Shown here piece after piece: positions 60,368 to 64,000 of a DNA stretch of 64,000 nt. The notes under the pieces were generated by a model. That model was not told the origin of the DNA. It searched no databases and saw only the letters and a program-made list of their open reading frames with translations. Numbering within the stretch: position 1 is the first letter of the stretch; the number at the start of each line of letters is the position of its first letter. Both the position numbers and the translations under genes were made by a program. The stretch spans positions 1 to 64,000 of the forward strand of contig NW_027331415.1 of NCBI RefSeq assembly GCF_022965805.1. The letters are read 5' to 3'. The stretch comes from Primulina eburnea (lineage: Eukaryota > Streptophyta > Magnoliopsida > Lamiales > Gesneriaceae).

Positions 60368-62407
60368 TGTAATGCCCGGAAATTTAATCCTAGTAATCGG
60401 TAATTATTGATTTATAATTTGATATGATTACGAAAGGATTAATCGGGACACGAAATAAGAGTTCATATAACTTGTGTAAGTTTTGGACAGAAGTAGTGGC
60501 GCCCGAGCGGTAGATTACGACCGCCCGAGCGCTAATGTTCAATAGGAAAATGTCTCGGGCAGAAAGTGTGGCGCCAGGGCGGTAGTTTTTGACCGCCCGA
60601 GCGCCAAGGCGTGACAAGCTGAACACTTGGACAGAATGTTCGGCGCCCGAGCGGTAGTTTTTGGCAGCTCGAGCGCCGCTTAAAATAAGTGAAATTCTGG
60701 AGAAGACACGTACGGATTGCATGCAATATATATATGAAACAAGCTTCGTTTCTCCTTCATTATTTTCGAAAAAAGAGTCGAGAAAAGTCTCTGGAAAGTA
60801 GTGGGAAATCCTTACGTCTTTTCTGAGAAATCCGTCCGTCTGATTTTGAATCCGACTTCGGTACTGAGTTCCTAGGAACGTAGGCTACAACTGGACGTAA
60901 GTTTTGCTACGTTTTGACATGCTTTGAAATTATGCTATTGTCAGAATGGAATAGGATTCATATATGATGTTCTTGACATGTTAGACATCATAGAATCGAA
61001 GTCAGATTAAGAAATAGACTGATTATGGAATTGTTATGAATTTCTGATTATAATCGGTTGATACCGGAAAGATTTGAATTGTGGCGGGATTACGGATTGT
61101 ATGGGATATGAGTTATAGATTGTAACTGTTATCTGGTGAATTGGTATTGACGGGGATATTAAATTGTACCGTTATACCATTGATTTTGAATTAAATCCAG
61201 ATTGATCAGATTGTTATGGAATTGACTAGTATATTGATATGAGATTATTGATATTGTCAGTACCAGACAGATTGTGAGTTCAGGACTTCGACTGAGCCAG
61301 AAACCGACGAAGGAAAGGTATAAGTCAATGTGGTATTGGGAGATCGACTTGAGTCAGTTTAGACTTGGGTTTCCCTAAATCACATACTTTAATTTATTGC
61401 ATTGATATTTGCATTGAGTTGATTGATATACTTGTCCTCTTGATTTTAGACAGCAGGTATTAGAGGAGTCATCTTATGACAGAAGTGCCGTTAGTGGTGG
61501 GATCACCACGGGCACATTGCACGATGTCATAAGATGGTGTATTGGCGGATGTGCCAAAGTCTGTCACTGGATGTTTGGCTATCGATGTGGATAGGATGGT
61601 GGCTTTTTCTATTACTGTTAATCAGTATTGTATCGATGTGGATAGATTAGTAGCTCTTCTATTACTCTTAATCGATGTCATATCGATGTGGATAGAATTA
61701 GAGTTGCTTCTATTACTGTTAATCGGTACTATATTGATGTGGATAGAATAATAGCTTCTTCTATTACTGGTAATCGATACCGTATCGATGTGAATAGAAC
61801 TGGAGTCTTTTCTATTACTGTTGATCGATACCATATCGGCGTTGATAGAACTGGAGTCTTTTCTATTACTGTTAGTCGATATATGCATGCCAACTTCTGG
61901 AATCGGGATCCCTAGACTAGGATTGAGTCTAGTCTGAATGATGTAGCTACGAGTATTGTCGACAGTTTGATATTGATTATGTTTCAGACTTTGTTACATA
62001 TATCTGTTACCTGATTACATGCTTTATATTGTTTATATGATTGCATGTTTCGTTGATTTATACTGGGAGTATATTCTGACCGGTTTATCCGGCTGTTGTC
62101 TTGTCTGTATGTGTACTTGACAACAGGTGGGACAGGATCAGGGTCCAGGAGATGAAGAGAGATCGTGATTAGAGTGGTGGCACCGGACTTGGACTAGAGA
62201 TAGGGTTGAACACTTGATAGTAGTGTCAAACCCTAGTTTGCATAAATGTGTTGTAATACCGGACTTGTATTTTATATACTGATATGTATATATGTTTTAA
62301 TTTCACTACGTTCCGCATTTTAAAAAAAAAAATTATTAGACCCTGTTTTAATTGATTAATTAGTCCCAATTATGATAAAGAACTTGATTAGCGTCTGGGT
62401 CCCCACA
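60368..62407 (+). mobile_element. Solo LTR E (2040 bp) inserted in the satellite
   Basis: TGTAATGCCC...CCCCACA with a perfect 5-bp duplication TTTTG (60363-60367 and 62408-62412) and satellite in phase on both sides. Its ends and 3' half match the C LTR, so it is a related family. It has GC-rich palindromes (60499-60680), a TATA box (60727-60735), GTAAGT (60897-60902), a 51-bp minisatellite (61581-61880) and the paired hairpins (62080-62126). No internal region is present, so it is the product of LTR-LTR recombination after insertion. Confidence 0.92.
61581..61880 (+). repeat. 51-bp minisatellite in LTR E
   Basis: Five to six imperfect tandem copies of a 50-51 base unit centred on ttctattactgttaatcg and atcgatgtggatagaa. 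Because the unit is 17 codons long, open frames appear on both strands across it. These are not judged to be genes. C and B LTRs lack it. Confidence 0.85.
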
Positions 62408-63078
62408 TTTTGGAAGACTTTATGGGCTAAACTTGGCACAAAATTGTTGTTTTCTACTACTTGTCATCCTCAAACGTATGGACAAACTGAAGTTGTCAAT
62501 AGAACTTTGGGAACACTTTTGCGTGCTATTCTTAAATAGAACTTGGATTGACATTTCTATGGACTTTTTTTTTGGGTTGACTAGGACTAAGAAGGGGAGG
62601 GATTCTATTTTTATTGTTGTGGATAGATTCTCTAAGATGGCACATTTTATAGCTTGTCATAAAACCGATGATGCTTCAAACATTGCGGATTTGTTCTTTA
62701 GAGAAGTCGTTAGGTTGCATGGCATGTCTAGGAATATTGTTTCTGGTCGCGATGTTAAATTCTTGAGTTACTTTTGGAAGACTTTATGGGCTAAACTTGG
62801 TACAAAATTGTTGTTTTCTACTACTTGTCATCCTCAAAAGGATGGACAAACTGAAGTTGTCAATAGAACTTTGGGAACAGTTTTGCGTGCTATTCTTAAA
62901 AAGAAATTGGATTTACATTTGTATGGACTTTATTTTGGGGTTGCCTAGGACTAAGAAGGGGAGGGATTCTATTTTTGTTGTTGTGGATAGATTCTCAAAG
63001 ATGGCACATTTTATAGCTTGTCATAAAACCGATGATGCTTGAAACATTGCGGATTTGTTCTTTAGCGAAGTCGTTATG
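62408..63078 (+). repeat. Satellite array 2, continued (~1.8 units)
   Basis: Continues from the same base of the unit interrupted at 60367. It has the aaatag join at about 62535 and an aaaaag-type join at about 62898. It ends mid-unit at tcgttatg, where LTR F begins. Confidence 0.92.
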
Positions 63079-64000
63079 TGAGGCCCAATTACTAATGGCC
63101 CAGCCCATTTCATTTGTTAATAAATACCCAAACCCAATTGACAGAAATCAGAAATCAGATCGCTCAAAATCCAGTAGGCTCTTCCCCAGCTTGCCCGTCG
63201 TTTCTCTCCATCTTTCTGCTTCAGTGCCGTCGCGCCGCCAGCAGCCGGTTTTTAAGCGCAGTAGGTTAGAAATCTCCTCTTTCCTTCTATTAGAGTATTT
63301 CCTGCCATGAATCGGAAGGTGTTGAGCTCGATTGGTCTTGTTTTTCCAGCAACAGTACGTGTAAGCTTCGATTCGGTTTAGGTAAGCTTTTGGCTTCGAA
63401 TTTTGGTTGTTCTTGGTGTATTAGTTTATATAAGTGTAGAATTGAGCTTTTCCCCTAATTTCCAGCTAGGTTTCCGGCGTGAACAGTATTTCCGGCGACT
63501 TGTTCCGGCGAGCCACCTTTACGAATTACCGTTGTGCATTCTAGCTTCGTTTCTTGAGGTATCAAGCTTGAATTCAGATTGTTCAAGGGTTATATAAGCT
63601 GTCCGGATTTCGAATTTTAACCGAGCCGATTTATTTTGGTTTAGTCGTTTGGTATGCATTATATTGAAGTGTATAGCGAATTTATATTGTAGGTTTGGTT
63701 GTTGGACGAGTTTGTTCGATATTCCTTAAGAATCTGTGGTATTGTAAGTTGCAATTGAGGTACGCTCAAACCTATATCATTATGACGGTTATATTGGCGT
63801 GTACGAATATTCGGTGAATGTTGTTTGCTATGATGTGCATTGAATGTTTATATTGTTGCATTCATGCATAAATTGTATTGGCATAACATATTGAGCCTTG
63901 CCTCCTTTGACGGCTATTTATGTTGATTCTGTTGAGATATATTGAGTCATCAGAGGGACGAGTGGATTAGGATTAGCCACATTCCCAGATGACAGCTAGG
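63079..64000 (+). mobile_element. Probable LTR F, left end, runs off the right edge
   Basis: Non-satellite sequence begins TGAGGCCCAATTAC exactly at a break in the unit. It has a TATA-like TAATAAATA (63118-63126) followed by GC-richer leader-like sequence and a GGTAAGC donor-like site near 63381, an arrangement like the other LTRs here. It has no long open frame. Alternatives are another repeat type or a host promoter with a first exon. The right end is outside the window, so neither the LTR nor the duplication can be confirmed. Confidence 0.5.

Noticed and set aside
61542..61915. Overlapping plus and minus frames with repeating sequence
   Set aside because: Product of the 51-bp minisatellite (17 codons) in solo LTR E.

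Overview
This is a gene-free, repeat-saturated piece of a plant (probably eudicot) nuclear genome. The evidence is Ty3/gypsy elements with gag-protease-RT-RNase H-integrase order and initiator-Met-type primer sites, a Ty1/copia element, LTRs of 1.6-2.1 kb, nested insertions and a long satellite array. I found no host gene, tRNA, rRNA or prokaryotic feature. All families are named here by letter (A-F); none could be tied to a named family without a database search.

Layout. (1) 1-2882: the 5' part, read on the minus strand, of gypsy element A (gag and start of protease, primer site, 5' LTR). (2) 2883-6099: gag zinc knuckles and most of pol of gypsy element B (plus strand). (3) 6100-31804: a tandem array of a ~364-bp unit that is a piece of a gypsy integrase catalytic core. 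It is interrupted at 12440-22578 by a decayed minus-strand copia element D and ends in a 25-base N gap (31805-31829). (4) 31830-32449: the end of B pol, resuming at the codon where it stopped at 6099. (5) 32450-41040: a B LTR, interrupted at 33734-40513 by a complete LTR element C that carries only gag. (6) 41041-42091: primer site and 5' part of a second B gag. (7) 42092-48935: a second, nearly complete A (minus strand) with a truncated 5' LTR. (8) 48936-63078: a second block of the same 364-bp satellite with higher-order structure, interrupted by a solo LTR E (60368-62407). (9) 63079-64000: start of what looks like another LTR (F), running off the window.

How the parts relate. A carries the same target-site duplication (GAGGT) at 2883-2887 and 42087-42091, and the two halves of B gag join in frame there. 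So the window holds two copies of one nested structure (A inside B) in tandem, sharing a single B LTR, as expected from unequal recombination between B LTRs or from an assembly duplication. The two A copies differ at about 1% of sites, which argues against one locus simply being repeated by the assembler.

The most notable item is the satellite: about 75 units made from an integrase core. In almost every unit the second catalytic aspartate is a glycine. The 363-bp form stays in frame, giving open frames up to 398 codons, while the commoner 364-bp form shifts frame. A 9-unit (3276-bp) higher-order repeat is duplicated in the second block. The LTR families also share non-coding architecture: GC-rich palindromic repeats before the TATA box, a GTAAGT site about 170-180 nt after it, and in B, C and E two short conserved hairpins ending in a CAG|G.

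Caution: 6.1-22.7 kb is full of single-base indels that look like uncorrected long-read sequence, there is an N gap at the array edge, and the junction at 48935 is ragged. Some large-scale joins may therefore be assembly artefacts.
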